From positions 1 to 6,433 of the forward strand of contig JAFZZD010000670.1 in assembly GCA_017615955.1 (NCBI GenBank): 6,433 nucleotides of DNA. Direction: 5' to 3'. The position numbers were made by a program, and so were the translations under genes. Position 1 is the first letter of the stretch. Every line of letters starts with the position of its first letter. A model generated the notes under the pieces. The model saw nothing but the letters and a program-made list of their open reading frames with translations. It ran no database searches and was not told where the DNA came from. Shown here piece after piece: positions 1 through 5,400 of the stretch. The stretch comes from Victivallales bacterium (GTDB lineage Bacteria; Verrucomicrobiota; Lentisphaeria; Oligosphaerales; Oligosphaeraceae).

Positions 1-3000
1 CACCAGCATGACCTGCAATTCGCAGTCGTTCACGTTTGTCGGCACGATGGGGCCGCTGGCGAACTCGAACTTGTCCAGCTTGCGTCCTTTGGGGCTGAGG
101 GCGATCTTCCAGCCAGAATCCTGGTTGACGCCAGCGCGGTTCGCCTTGGCGTCCTCCTCATTCTTGTGCAATGTCACGGAGCGCCAGATGCCGCCCATCT
201 GCATTGAATCATAGATGAAGATCGCGATTTCGGCAGTGTCGCCAGCCTTTACATTGTCCAGCGGGAATTGGAATGCGGAGTTCCAGCCATTATGATATCC
301 GATGTACTTGCCATTGCAGAATACCCATGCCTCCTCATCAGCCGAACCAATGCGCAGCACTGGCGTCTGGAAGTCCTTTGGTATTTTGATGGCCTTGCGG
401 TACCAGGCGCAGCCATCGTAGGGCAGCCCCTGCTTCTCCCAGCTGTCGCCAGTGCGTATGTCCCTCCAATGCTTGTATGGCAGGTCCTTTGCGCTTTCTG
501 GCTCTTTCAGCACATCCTCCGTCTTGGGCTGCTCTGGAATCGGGTCAGCCAGCACCTTTGGCATTGCCGCGAAGCGAGGCAATGTCTTCTTGCCAGTGCG
601 CAGTTCCTCGCAAAGCATAATGATGATTTCCCGCATCATGTCCAGCCTGAGGCCTGGCCATGGATTGTTGGTGTACATCCAGCTTATGCCAAGCTCGCTT
701 TTCCAGGTGTATGCGATGTAGCGCAGCATGCTAAGGAACGCCTCGGCCTCGGCCTTTGCCTCTGCATATTTCGATGCCTTGATCTCGTTCTCCAGAAGGC
801 GGATGTACTGCCTGTCAATCACGGAGGCGCGGAATGCGTCCGAGCGCACCGTGGGCACCACGTCGCCTTCAGGACCCGGCATTGCCTCAAGATGGGGGAA
901 GTTTCCGCACAGGCCCGTGCATGTCAGGAACGAGTTGTACTCAATCTGATGCCTGAACAGCAGGAATTCACGCAGATTGCCGCGTGCGCCGTGCGCCCAG
1001 GAATGCAGTCCATTTTGAAAACGCCCTTCTATGGAATAGGTGTAGATGTGCTTGTTCTTGCCAAAGTTGCTCTGCTCGTCGGAAACAGGCCAGCTGCCTG
1101 GATCGCGCACGCCCTGCACCTGCAGGTATGGATAGAATTGCTTCGTGGTCTCGGAGCAATTGCAGCGGTAGGAGGCCATCATTCCAGGCACGCGCACAGT
1201 CTGCTTGAAGACTTCCTTCGCCGCGTCCATCACTTCCTGTTTCGGGAAATTGAGGCCATAGCCCATTTCGCCGCCCAGATCCGCGATCACGCTGGTGCAC
1301 CCGCCATATTTTGTGGCCATTTCGACTATCAATTCCAGCTGCAATTTATAAGCCATTTCGTATTCCTTGGTGTATATCTTGAATGGCCCCTGCCTGTAGT
1401 AGTCCAGGCGATTAGCCGCTGCGCTAAGGTGTATGAAAGGCGTCTTGCAGGGGAAGCCAGCTTCCTTGTAGCGCTCGAAAGACCTCTTCACAAGTTCCTT
1501 GTCCCTGTCCACGTCAATGGGCATTCCCTTTTCATCGGTCTTGAATTTTGCGTCCCTGGTGCGCCCGTATTCAACCAGGGCGGTGGTGCAGCCCAACGCC
1601 TCGCGCTCGAAGCGATAGCCCTTGGCCACATTCTCCGCATTGCCCACCATGGCGATAAGGTGGTCGCTCAATTCTGGCAGCTTTTCTCCAATGACGCGCA
1701 CCTCGATGGGCAGCTTAGCAACTTGCTTGTTTCCGCTGAATGTCAATTCGCCCTTGTATGTGCCCTGCTTCAGTGCCTCAGGCACTTTGAAGCAGAGGCG
1801 GGCGCCGTAGCTCTGGTCCTTGATCAGGCTGCGTACGCCGAATGGCATGTAGTGGTTGGGCGCGATATAGCACCTGCGCGTCTGGTGGGACACAAAGTGG
1901 AATGGCATAATGAATGAAACCGTGGCACCTGGAAAGTCTGGCAAGTCCAGCTTGACCTGTGCATTCTCCACGGGAACAAAGGTGTGCAGCAGGATGGTGC
2001 CAACCCCATATTGCCCCTGTGCCGCCAAAATGCGCAGCGGCGCTCCCACTTCAGAAAGCAGGGGGCGCGTCTTCAGGAAGATGTATTCGTATGGATTCTC
2101 GCGGGCGTAGATTGCAAAGTCCTTGCCCTGCGCATCGTATTCCTTGATGCTGACAGGAGTGAGCAATGCCTTTTCACCTGGGGTTATGATTTGCCAGAAC
2201 TCATCGAAAACCTGCCTGCGCGCCGCTTGCATTCGTGCCAGGCGGGCGGCGGAGTTGCTGTCATCGGCGGGGAATACTGCCACATAATTCAATGGGGTGG
2301 CCGTCATTTGGCTGGCTGCCACCTTGATTTTGATTGCCCCGTTGGTGCAGTCCACATCGAATGCAGGGTCTTTCAGGTGTGGTGCAATGTATTTGTCAAA
2401 GAGCTTGTCCGTCACCTTTGCCTCTACGTCCATCAGAGCGAAGCGCTCGCTTTCTGGAGCATTGTATTCCCATTCCTGCTTGCCGTTTATGAATATCGTC
2501 GCCCGAAGGGGACGGCGCACGTGGTGCAGCCAGCAGCTGGCAATGGCACCGCCTAATCCAACTACAACCCTGTATTTGCCTGGCTTGACCTTGATTTCCA
2601 TCTCGGCATAGCTTTTCGCCTTGATTTCAGCCCAGTCGATCAGCAGCGGATCCAGTTCCTTGCGTTCGCCTACCATGTAGCTGTAGGGCCTCTTGATCCA
2701 GCGGAACAAGGCGTGCTTCGAGTTGTTGTTGATTGCAATTGCATCTGGCGCGACTGCGCCTGTGGGCGGACCGAAGTCATAGACCAGCAGCTGCGTGTCC
2801 TGAACTTCCGCCGCGCCGGCTTCTATGTCGATTGGATTGGCGCAGAAACCATAGTAAAAGCCCCGGTTATTGAGGTCGCCTCCAAAGAAGTTGATTGCGG
2901 CCACCAGCTTGTTGCCGTCGATTTTCAATGGCTTCTGCAATTTCTGCAGCTTGAAGGTGGCACGGTAGCGACCTGGGATTTCGCATTCCTTCAGTTCTAT

Positions 3001-3645
3001 CGGTACGCCAGGCAGCGTCAGCGCCTCGAAGCGCCCGCGATATGCCCAGTCGTTGGTGCCGTTGATTTGATACAGGTACAGCGCCAGATTGTCTGGCTTG
3101 TCCTTGACCTGCATTTCTATGCAGACCGTGTCCCCTGCCACGCCAGCTGTTTTCGCATCCTTGACCTTGCCTTCTGCGTCCAGGATAGTGATGAATACGC
3201 CATCCACCGCATTTTCATCCACCAATGCCAGCTCGCTGAACTTCAGCTTGCCATTCATCCTGATGCCGAAGGACGTGGGTTTCTTGCCGTCTGGACGCGC
3301 ACTCTCCTTGATGGGAATGGTGAACAGACCTGGACGCGGAGAAAACCAGTCCGTGAAGAATGAATTGTTCATGTCAAAGAGCACACGCCGCGTACCATCG
3401 TCAATTCGCATTTGCAGGAATTTGCCGCGGGCGTCACGTGGAAGACGCCTGGATATCCTGGGTTGATTTTTCGTGGCCACTGCCTCGAAGCTGCCATTGC
3501 TGGCTGTCATGGCAGCATCCTGGTGCAGATACCATTTCCCTTCTTCTGATTTAGTGGAGGTTTTAAGTTCAGTGAAATCCTCCTTCCACCCCAATGCCAG
3601 CAACATCAATGGCAACAGTGCAAGCATGCAAATGCGTCTTTTCAT
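1..3645 (-). CDS. Giant exported multi-domain glycoside hydrolase-like protein (GH123/DUF4091-like core plus GH2-type sugar-binding domain), 3' end outside window
   Basis: The minus strand is open without a stop from the ATG at 3645 to the window edge, giving 1215 residues; the C-terminus is not seen. A strong AAGGAAGG lies 5 nt before the ATG. Residues 1-19 form a signal peptide (MKRR, then a Leu-rich core), so the protein is exported. Residues 20-285 are beta-rich and not recognised. At 289-460 a module starts YDFGPP and continues with PGKYRVVVGLGG and ATIFING, resembling galactose-binding-like modules of carbohydrate enzymes. About 495-655 is a beta sandwich (GTYKGELTF, LPIEVRVIGEKLPE) like that before GH123/DUF4091 barrels. 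A barrel-like region, 655-955, holds DLGGEMGYG (D789, E793, possible acid pair) and ends PTVRSDAFRASVIDRQY, typical of DUF4091 C-termini. A helical stretch and a P/E/K-rich linker lead to a GH2-type jelly roll (about 1055-1160; WYRKAIKIP, WVFCNGKYIGYHNGW, GGIWRSVTL). Substrate and exact family are unknown; the catalytic residues are inferred. It is probably co-transcribed with the upstream SGNH hydrolase. Confidence 0.9.
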   Translation of the reverse strand, partial: MKRRICMLALLPLMLLALGWKEDFTELKTSTKSEEGKWYLHQDAAMTASNGSFEAVATKNQPRISRRLPRDARGKFLQMRIDDGTRRVLFDMNNSFFTDWFSPRPGLFTIPIKESARPDGKKPTSFGIRMNGKLKFSELALVDENAVDGVFITILDAEGKVKDAKTAGVAGDTVCIEMQVKDKPDNLALYLYQINGTNDWAYRGRFEALTLPGVPIELKECEIPGRYRATFKLQKLQKPLKIDGNKLVAAINFFGGDLNNRGFYYGFCANPIDIEAGAAEVQDTQLLVYDFGPPTGAVAPDAIAINNNSKHALFRWIKRPYSYMVGERKELDPLLIDWAEIKAKSYAEMEIKVKPGKYRVVVGLGGAIASCWLHHVRRPLRATIFINGKQEWEYNAPESERFALMDVEAKVTDKLFDKYIAPHLKDPAFDVDCTNGAIKIKVAASQMTATPLNYVAVFPADDSNSAARLARMQAARRQVFDEFWQIITPGEKALLTPVSIKEYDAQGKDFAIYARENPYEYIFLKTRPLLSEVGAPLRILAAQGQYGVGTILLHTFVPVENAQVKLDLPDFPGATVSFIMPFHFVSHQTRRCYIAPNHYMPFGVRSLIKDQSYGARLCFKVPEALKQGTYKGELTFSGNKQVAKLPIEVRVIGEKLPELSDHLIAMVGNAENVAKGYRFEREALGCTTALVEYGRTRDAKFKTDEKGMPIDVDRDKELVKRSFERYKEAGFPCKTPFIHLSAAANRLDYYRQGPFKIYTKEYEMAYKLQLELIVEMATKYGGCTSVIADLGGEMGYGLNFPKQEVMDAAKEVFKQTVRVPGMMASYRCNCSETTKQFYPYLQVQGVRDPGSWPVSDEQSNFGKNKHIYTYSIEGRFQNGLHSWAHGARGNLREFLLFRHQIEYNSFLTCTGLCGNFPHLEAMPGPEGDVVPTVRSDAFRASVIDRQYIRLLENEIKASKYAEAKAEAEAFLSMLRYIAYTWKSELGISWMYTNNPWPGLRLDMMREIIIMLCEELRTGKKTLPRFAAMPKVLADPIPEQPKTEDVLKEPESAKDLPYKHWRDIRTGDSWEKQGLPYDGCAWYRKAIKIPKDFQTPVLRIGSADEEAWVFCNGKYIGYHNGWNSAFQFPLDNVKAGDTAEIAIFIYDSMQMGGIWRSVTLHKNEEDAKANRAGVNQDSGWKIALSPKGRKLDKFEFASGPIVPTNVNDCELQVMLV

Positions 3646-3650
3646 TTTTG

Positions 3651-3658
3651 CCTTCCTT
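3651..3658 (-). promoter_or_regulatory. Ribosome binding site of the giant glycosidase-like gene
   Basis: On the minus strand this reads AAGGAAGG, 5 nt before the ATG at 3645. It fixes the start and places the hydrophobic signal peptide immediately after it. Confidence 0.8.
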
Positions 3659-3680
3659 TTCTTGTTTATTTAAGTGGAAC

Positions 3681-3695
3681 AATCATAGCATGATT
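3681..3695. repeat. Small AT-rich inverted repeat in the intergenic gap of the minus-strand pair
   Basis: AATCAT-AGC-ATGATT is a perfect 6-bp inverted repeat with a 3-nt centre, placed between the SGNH stop and the glycosidase start. It is AT-rich and has no adjacent U-run in the minus-strand transcript, so it is at best a weak hairpin, a processing site or a binding site. It is not a convincing terminator, which supports read-through from one gene to the next. Confidence 0.35.
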
Positions 3696-3709
3696 ATGCG
3701 GCAATTGCA

Positions 3710-4858
3710 TTATTTGTCCGCAAGCAAGGACTTAATCCAGCAGTACAGGGTGTCTCCCATCTGGTAGTAGCCTGCCTTTGCGGGGTGGACACCATTGTCC
3801 TGCCGCACTGTCAATGCTGGATTTTCCTGGTTGATTGGCTGCTCCAGCAGAGGATAGTTGTTCTCTGTGTCTATGTTGATGTAAACAGGAACCACGGTCA
3901 CATTCAGCTCCTTGCCTTTCTTCAGCAGCATGCGGTTGTAGTGGTCCAGGTTCTTGCGGTATTGCCAACTTGTTCTGCCGCATCTGTAGCTCTTGCCGAA
4001 GCCATCCTGGCCCGCGCCTGGTATGTGCTGGAATATCATGATTTTCGGCGCTGGAGCCAGTTTCCTGAACTCCGCAATCAGCTTCTCCATGTTGGCCAGG
4101 GACTTTTCCGTGATCTCGGCTATCGTCGTGTCATCCGCCAGGAAGAAGTCATTCAGCCCCAGCTGGAATGACACTATGTCAGGCAGCTTGCCGCCGCACT
4201 TCTTGTCGAAATACTGCTTCAGGTCAAAGACGCCTTTGCCGTCGTTGGCGGGGAACATGAATGGGCTGTTGAAGCCAACGGGGCGGTCGGGGTGCATTCC
4301 ATCATTCTTGCTGTTTCCAGTGTATCCCCAGCGTGTCAGGAAGCTCTCCCAACGCCAGCCGCCATAGCCCTCGTGCTTTCCAGGACCGCCGCCCTTTGTG
4401 CCCAGCGGGGTGAATTCAGGATTGCCTGGACGCGACATCAATTCAGCCACGCGGTTCGGATAGTGCCCCGCGTTGGTCTGGCTTGCGCCCACCATGAGCA
4501 TTGCAATCTTCTTGCCTTCGCCTGCATTCCTGGGCAGCACCACCAGCTTGCTTTCGCCAGTGGCGACAGTGCCGTTCTGGCTGATGACCTGGATTTTCCA
4601 ATCATAGCTGCCCACATCCGCGTCTTCTGGAGTGAAGCACCAGCGTTTCAACTGGTTGACGCCCTTGGGGCAATTTACGTCAAACACATAGTTTGCCGGA
4701 TTGATGACAGTCACGATGTTGTTGAAATATACGTTCATCTCAATGCCAGGCACGGCATAGATCGTCTCCGGCAAAAACAATTTCACATCCTCCGCTGAAG
4801 CCGCGAACAGCATGCCCAGCAGTGGAATTGCACTTAAAATCGTCCTAAGCTTAAACAT
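3710..4858 (-). CDS. Exported SGNH/GDSL-type hydrolase (probable carbohydrate esterase) with N-terminal beta-sandwich domain
   Basis: Predicted to hydrolyse an ester, most likely an acyl group on a polysaccharide, outside the cytoplasm. The 382-residue protein starts at ATG 4858, which has AAGAGGA about 10 nt upstream and opens a signal peptide (core at 7-19, likely cleavage after A22 in ASA). The same frame stays open upstream to 5119, but that part is AT-rich, unlike the gene, and would put the signal peptide internally. Residues 23-110 form an Ig-like beta domain (AVPGIEMNVYFNN, RWCFTPEDADVGSY). The SGNH core follows: block I is VGASQT with Ser126, block II HEGYGGWRW (G166/G167), block III LGLND with Asn236, and block V DNGVHP with His358. 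Block I has GAS instead of GDS. In block V the residue three before the His is Asn355, with Asp354 one further back, so the usual D-x-x-H is altered. The downstream gene is 64 nt away on the same strand, which suggests joint action on one glycan. The substrate is not known. Confidence 0.9.
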   Translation of the reverse strand: MFKLRTILSAIPLLGMLFAASAEDVKLFLPETIYAVPGIEMNVYFNNIVTVINPANYVFDVNCPKGVNQLKRWCFTPEDADVGSYDWKIQVISQNGTVATGESKLVVLPRNAGEGKKIAMLMVGASQTNAGHYPNRVAELMSRPGNPEFTPLGTKGGGPGKHEGYGGWRWESFLTRWGYTGNSKNDGMHPDRPVGFNSPFMFPANDGKGVFDLKQYFDKKCGGKLPDIVSFQLGLNDFFLADDTTIAEITEKSLANMEKLIAEFRKLAPAPKIMIFQHIPGAGQDGFGKSYRCGRTSWQYRKNLDHYNRMLLKKGKELNVTVVPVYINIDTENNYPLLEQPINQENPALTVRQDNGVHPAKAGYYQMGDTLYCWIKSLLADK

Positions 4859-4868
4859 TCTCTCAATT

Positions 4869-4875
4869 TCCTCTT
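4869..4875 (-). promoter_or_regulatory. Ribosome binding site of the SGNH hydrolase gene
   Basis: The minus strand reads AAGAGGA here, about 10 nt before the ATG at 4858. It selects this start over an in-frame ATG at 5119. Confidence 0.6.
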
Positions 4876-4908
4876 TTGTTGTTGATGCATTGTTAAAAAT
4901 TTCCACCA

Positions 4909-4935
4909 ATTTAAATACAATGCCATTTCTTTCAA
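4909..4935 (-). promoter_or_regulatory. Weak candidate proximal promoter for the SGNH hydrolase operon
   Basis: On the minus strand TTGAAA (4935-4930) and TTAAAT (4914-4909) are separated by 15 bp, shorter than the sigma70 optimum. It lies about 50 nt before the ATG in very AT-rich DNA, where such matches arise easily. It is an alternative to the candidate at 5115-5143. Confidence 0.22.
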
Positions 4936-5010
4936 GAGCAAAAAAGCGCAAAAAGACCACAATGACCACCAGAAGCACAATGACTGAAAAACGTATGGTA
5001 ATTCCGTAAC

Positions 5011-5030
5011 GCCTCACCGAATGATATTCG
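5011..5030 (+). repeat. Left 20-nt inverted repeat arm
   Basis: It matches the reverse complement of 5262-5281 at 18 of 20 positions. Read towards the SGNH gene on the minus strand it contains ATATCATTCGGTGAGGC, ending 152 nt before that gene's ATG. Confidence 0.75.
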
Positions 5031-5063
5031 ACCTGTAGTCTTGAGAGTGTTGTATATCTCCAA

Positions 5064-5075
5064 TACGCGCGCGTA
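5064..5075. repeat. Palindrome TACGCGCGCGTA
   Basis: A perfect 12-nt palindrome of alternating purine and pyrimidine. It is nested in a longer, bulged inverted repeat: CCAA at 5060-5063 can pair with TTGG at 5082-5085, and GTAT at 5052-5055 with ATAC at 5087-5090. The function is unknown; it could be part of a structured leader or a protein site. Confidence 0.5.
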
Positions 5076-5114
5076 CATTGTTTGGGATACTTCCCCCACC
5101 CGCCTTCCGCGTCT

Positions 5115-5143
5115 AACATAACCCCTGAAATTCAGGTTTGCAA
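5115..5143 (-). promoter_or_regulatory. Candidate sigma70 promoter for the SGNH/glycosidase operon with a palindrome in its spacer
   Basis: On the minus strand TTGCAA (5143-5138) and TATGTT (5120-5115) are separated by exactly 17 bp. The spacer contains the perfect palindrome CCTGAA-A-TTCAGG (5124-5136), a position where a bound repressor would block RNA polymerase. Transcription would start near 5108 and give a leader of about 250 nt. Each hexamer matches the consensus at only four of six positions, so the promoter call is tentative while the palindrome itself is certain. Confidence 0.4.
5124..5136. promoter_or_regulatory. Operator-like palindrome CCTGAAATTCAGG
   Basis: Perfect 6-bp arms around a single central base. 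It lies between the -35-like and -10-like hexamers of the minus-strand promoter candidate. No regulator gene is present in the window to pair it with. Confidence 0.4.
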
Positions 5144-5159
5144 GGGGGAAATCAAAGAT

Positions 5160-5170
5160 GTTATCATAAC
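5160..5170. repeat. Palindrome GTTATCATAAC
   Basis: Perfect 5-bp arms around one central C, 3 nt before the 26-nt palindrome. The two may form a compound binding region. No function can be assigned. Confidence 0.4.
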
Positions 5171-5173
5171 TCC

Positions 5174-5199
5174 ACTTTTTAGCGAATTCGCTAAAAAGT
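5174..5199. promoter_or_regulatory. Perfect 26-nt palindrome, candidate high-affinity operator
   Basis: The left half ACTTTTTAGCGAA is followed directly by its exact reverse complement, with a GAATTC at the centre and no loop. The T-run is on the 5' side and the A-run on the 3' side of the core on both strands, the reverse of a Rho-independent terminator, so it should not terminate transcription in either direction. A symmetric site for a dimeric or tetrameric DNA-binding protein, or a cruciform-forming element, fits better. It lies between the divergent genes and could control both. Confidence 0.5.
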
Positions 5200-5224
5200 C
5201 ATGATTCTTATAGGAAAGGCAGAA

Positions 5225-5238
5225 TTCCTGTACAGGAA
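5225..5238. repeat. Palindrome TTCCTGTACAGGAA
   Basis: A perfect 14-nt palindrome inside the 271-bp segment, about 175 nt upstream of the S66 start. It shares the half-site core CCTG/CAGG with the palindrome at 5124-5136 but has a different centre. Confidence 0.45.
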
Positions 5239-5261
5239 GGACTGAACTTTTTTAATGTGTC

Positions 5262-5281
5262 CGCATATCAATCGGTGAGGC
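5262..5281 (-). repeat. Right 20-nt inverted repeat arm
   Basis: Partner of 5011-5030 (18 of 20 matches). Read on the plus strand towards the S66 gene it contains ATATCAATCGGTGAGGC, ending 119 nt before that gene's ATG. Confidence 0.75.
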
Positions 5282-5328
5282 ATACGTATATTCCTTCTTG
5301 CAGTCCTGCTGGTCTTTTCCGCGTTAGT

Positions 5329-5356
5329 TTGCATTACAATTTGATGATGTTATGTT
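5329..5356 (+). promoter_or_regulatory. Candidate sigma70 promoter for the S66 peptidase gene
   Basis: TTGCAT (5329-5334) and TATGTT (5351-5356) are separated by 16 bp and lie about 45 nt before the ATG. The hexamers resemble those of the minus-strand candidate (TTGCAA and TATGTT). An alternative -10, TACAAT at 5335-5340, has a better hexamer but no obvious -35. Confidence 0.35.
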
Positions 5357-5386
5357 TTGCTTGTTCTTGATGAACTAACATTACAA
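5332..5386 (+). repeat. Direct repeat CATTACAA, two copies 47 nt apart
   Basis: CATTACAA occurs at 5332-5339 and 5379-5386 in the leader of the S66 gene. Nearby GTTAGT (5323-5328) and ACTAAC (5374-5379) form an inverted pair. These short matches could be chance or regulator half-sites. Confidence 0.25.
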
Positions 5387-5389
5387 CAC

Positions 5390-5398
5390 AAGGCAGGA
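5390..5398 (+). promoter_or_regulatory. Ribosome binding site of the S66 peptidase gene
   Basis: AAGGCAGGA precedes the ATG at 5401. The AAGG part lies 7 nt upstream, a usual spacing. It supports the start that gives a complete signal peptide. Confidence 0.6.
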
Positions 5399-5400
5399 CA

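Larger units (their letters stand above)
5011..5281. repeat. 271-bp non-coding segment bounded by 20-nt inverted repeats (MITE-like or paired regulatory region)
   Basis: The left end (5011-5030) reads GCCTCACCGAATGATATTCG. The reverse complement of the right end (5281-5262) reads GCCTCACCGATTGATATGCG, so 18 of 20 positions match, including the outermost ten. Outside these ends the two flanks no longer match as inverted repeats. The interior holds no plausible gene but five perfect palindromes of 11 to 26 nt. Size, terminal repeats and lack of coding fit a miniature inverted-repeat element, but no clean target-site duplication abuts the ends. The segment also lies between divergent promoters, with one box facing each gene in the same relative orientation, so a paired operator or activator site is an equal alternative. 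Confidence 0.5.

Noticed and set aside
268..1917. Long open frame on the plus strand (549 codons)
   Set aside because: It is exactly antisense, codon on codon, to the giant minus-strand gene, which has a signal peptide, a ribosome site and recognisable domains. The plus-strand translation is rich in Cys, His and Trp and shows no domain.
3646..3709. Terminator between the SGNH gene and the giant gene
   Set aside because: Only a weak AT-rich hairpin (3681-3695) is present, with no U-run next to it.
4812..5009. Plus-strand 65-codon open frame over the SGNH start and its leader
   Set aside because: Overlaps the SGNH signal peptide on the opposite strand, has no ribosome site, and its Lys/Thr-rich end reflects low-complexity DNA.
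4859..5119. N-terminal extension of the SGNH protein by 87 codons, containing a hydrophobic stretch
   Set aside because: The extension is AT-rich, has no ribosome site, overlaps the promoter candidate and would bury a good signal peptide at residue 88. The start at 4858 has its own Shine-Dalgarno.
5174..5199. Reading the 26-nt palindrome as a bidirectional terminator
   Set aside because: The A and T runs are on the wrong sides of the GC core for either strand, so no U-run follows the stem.
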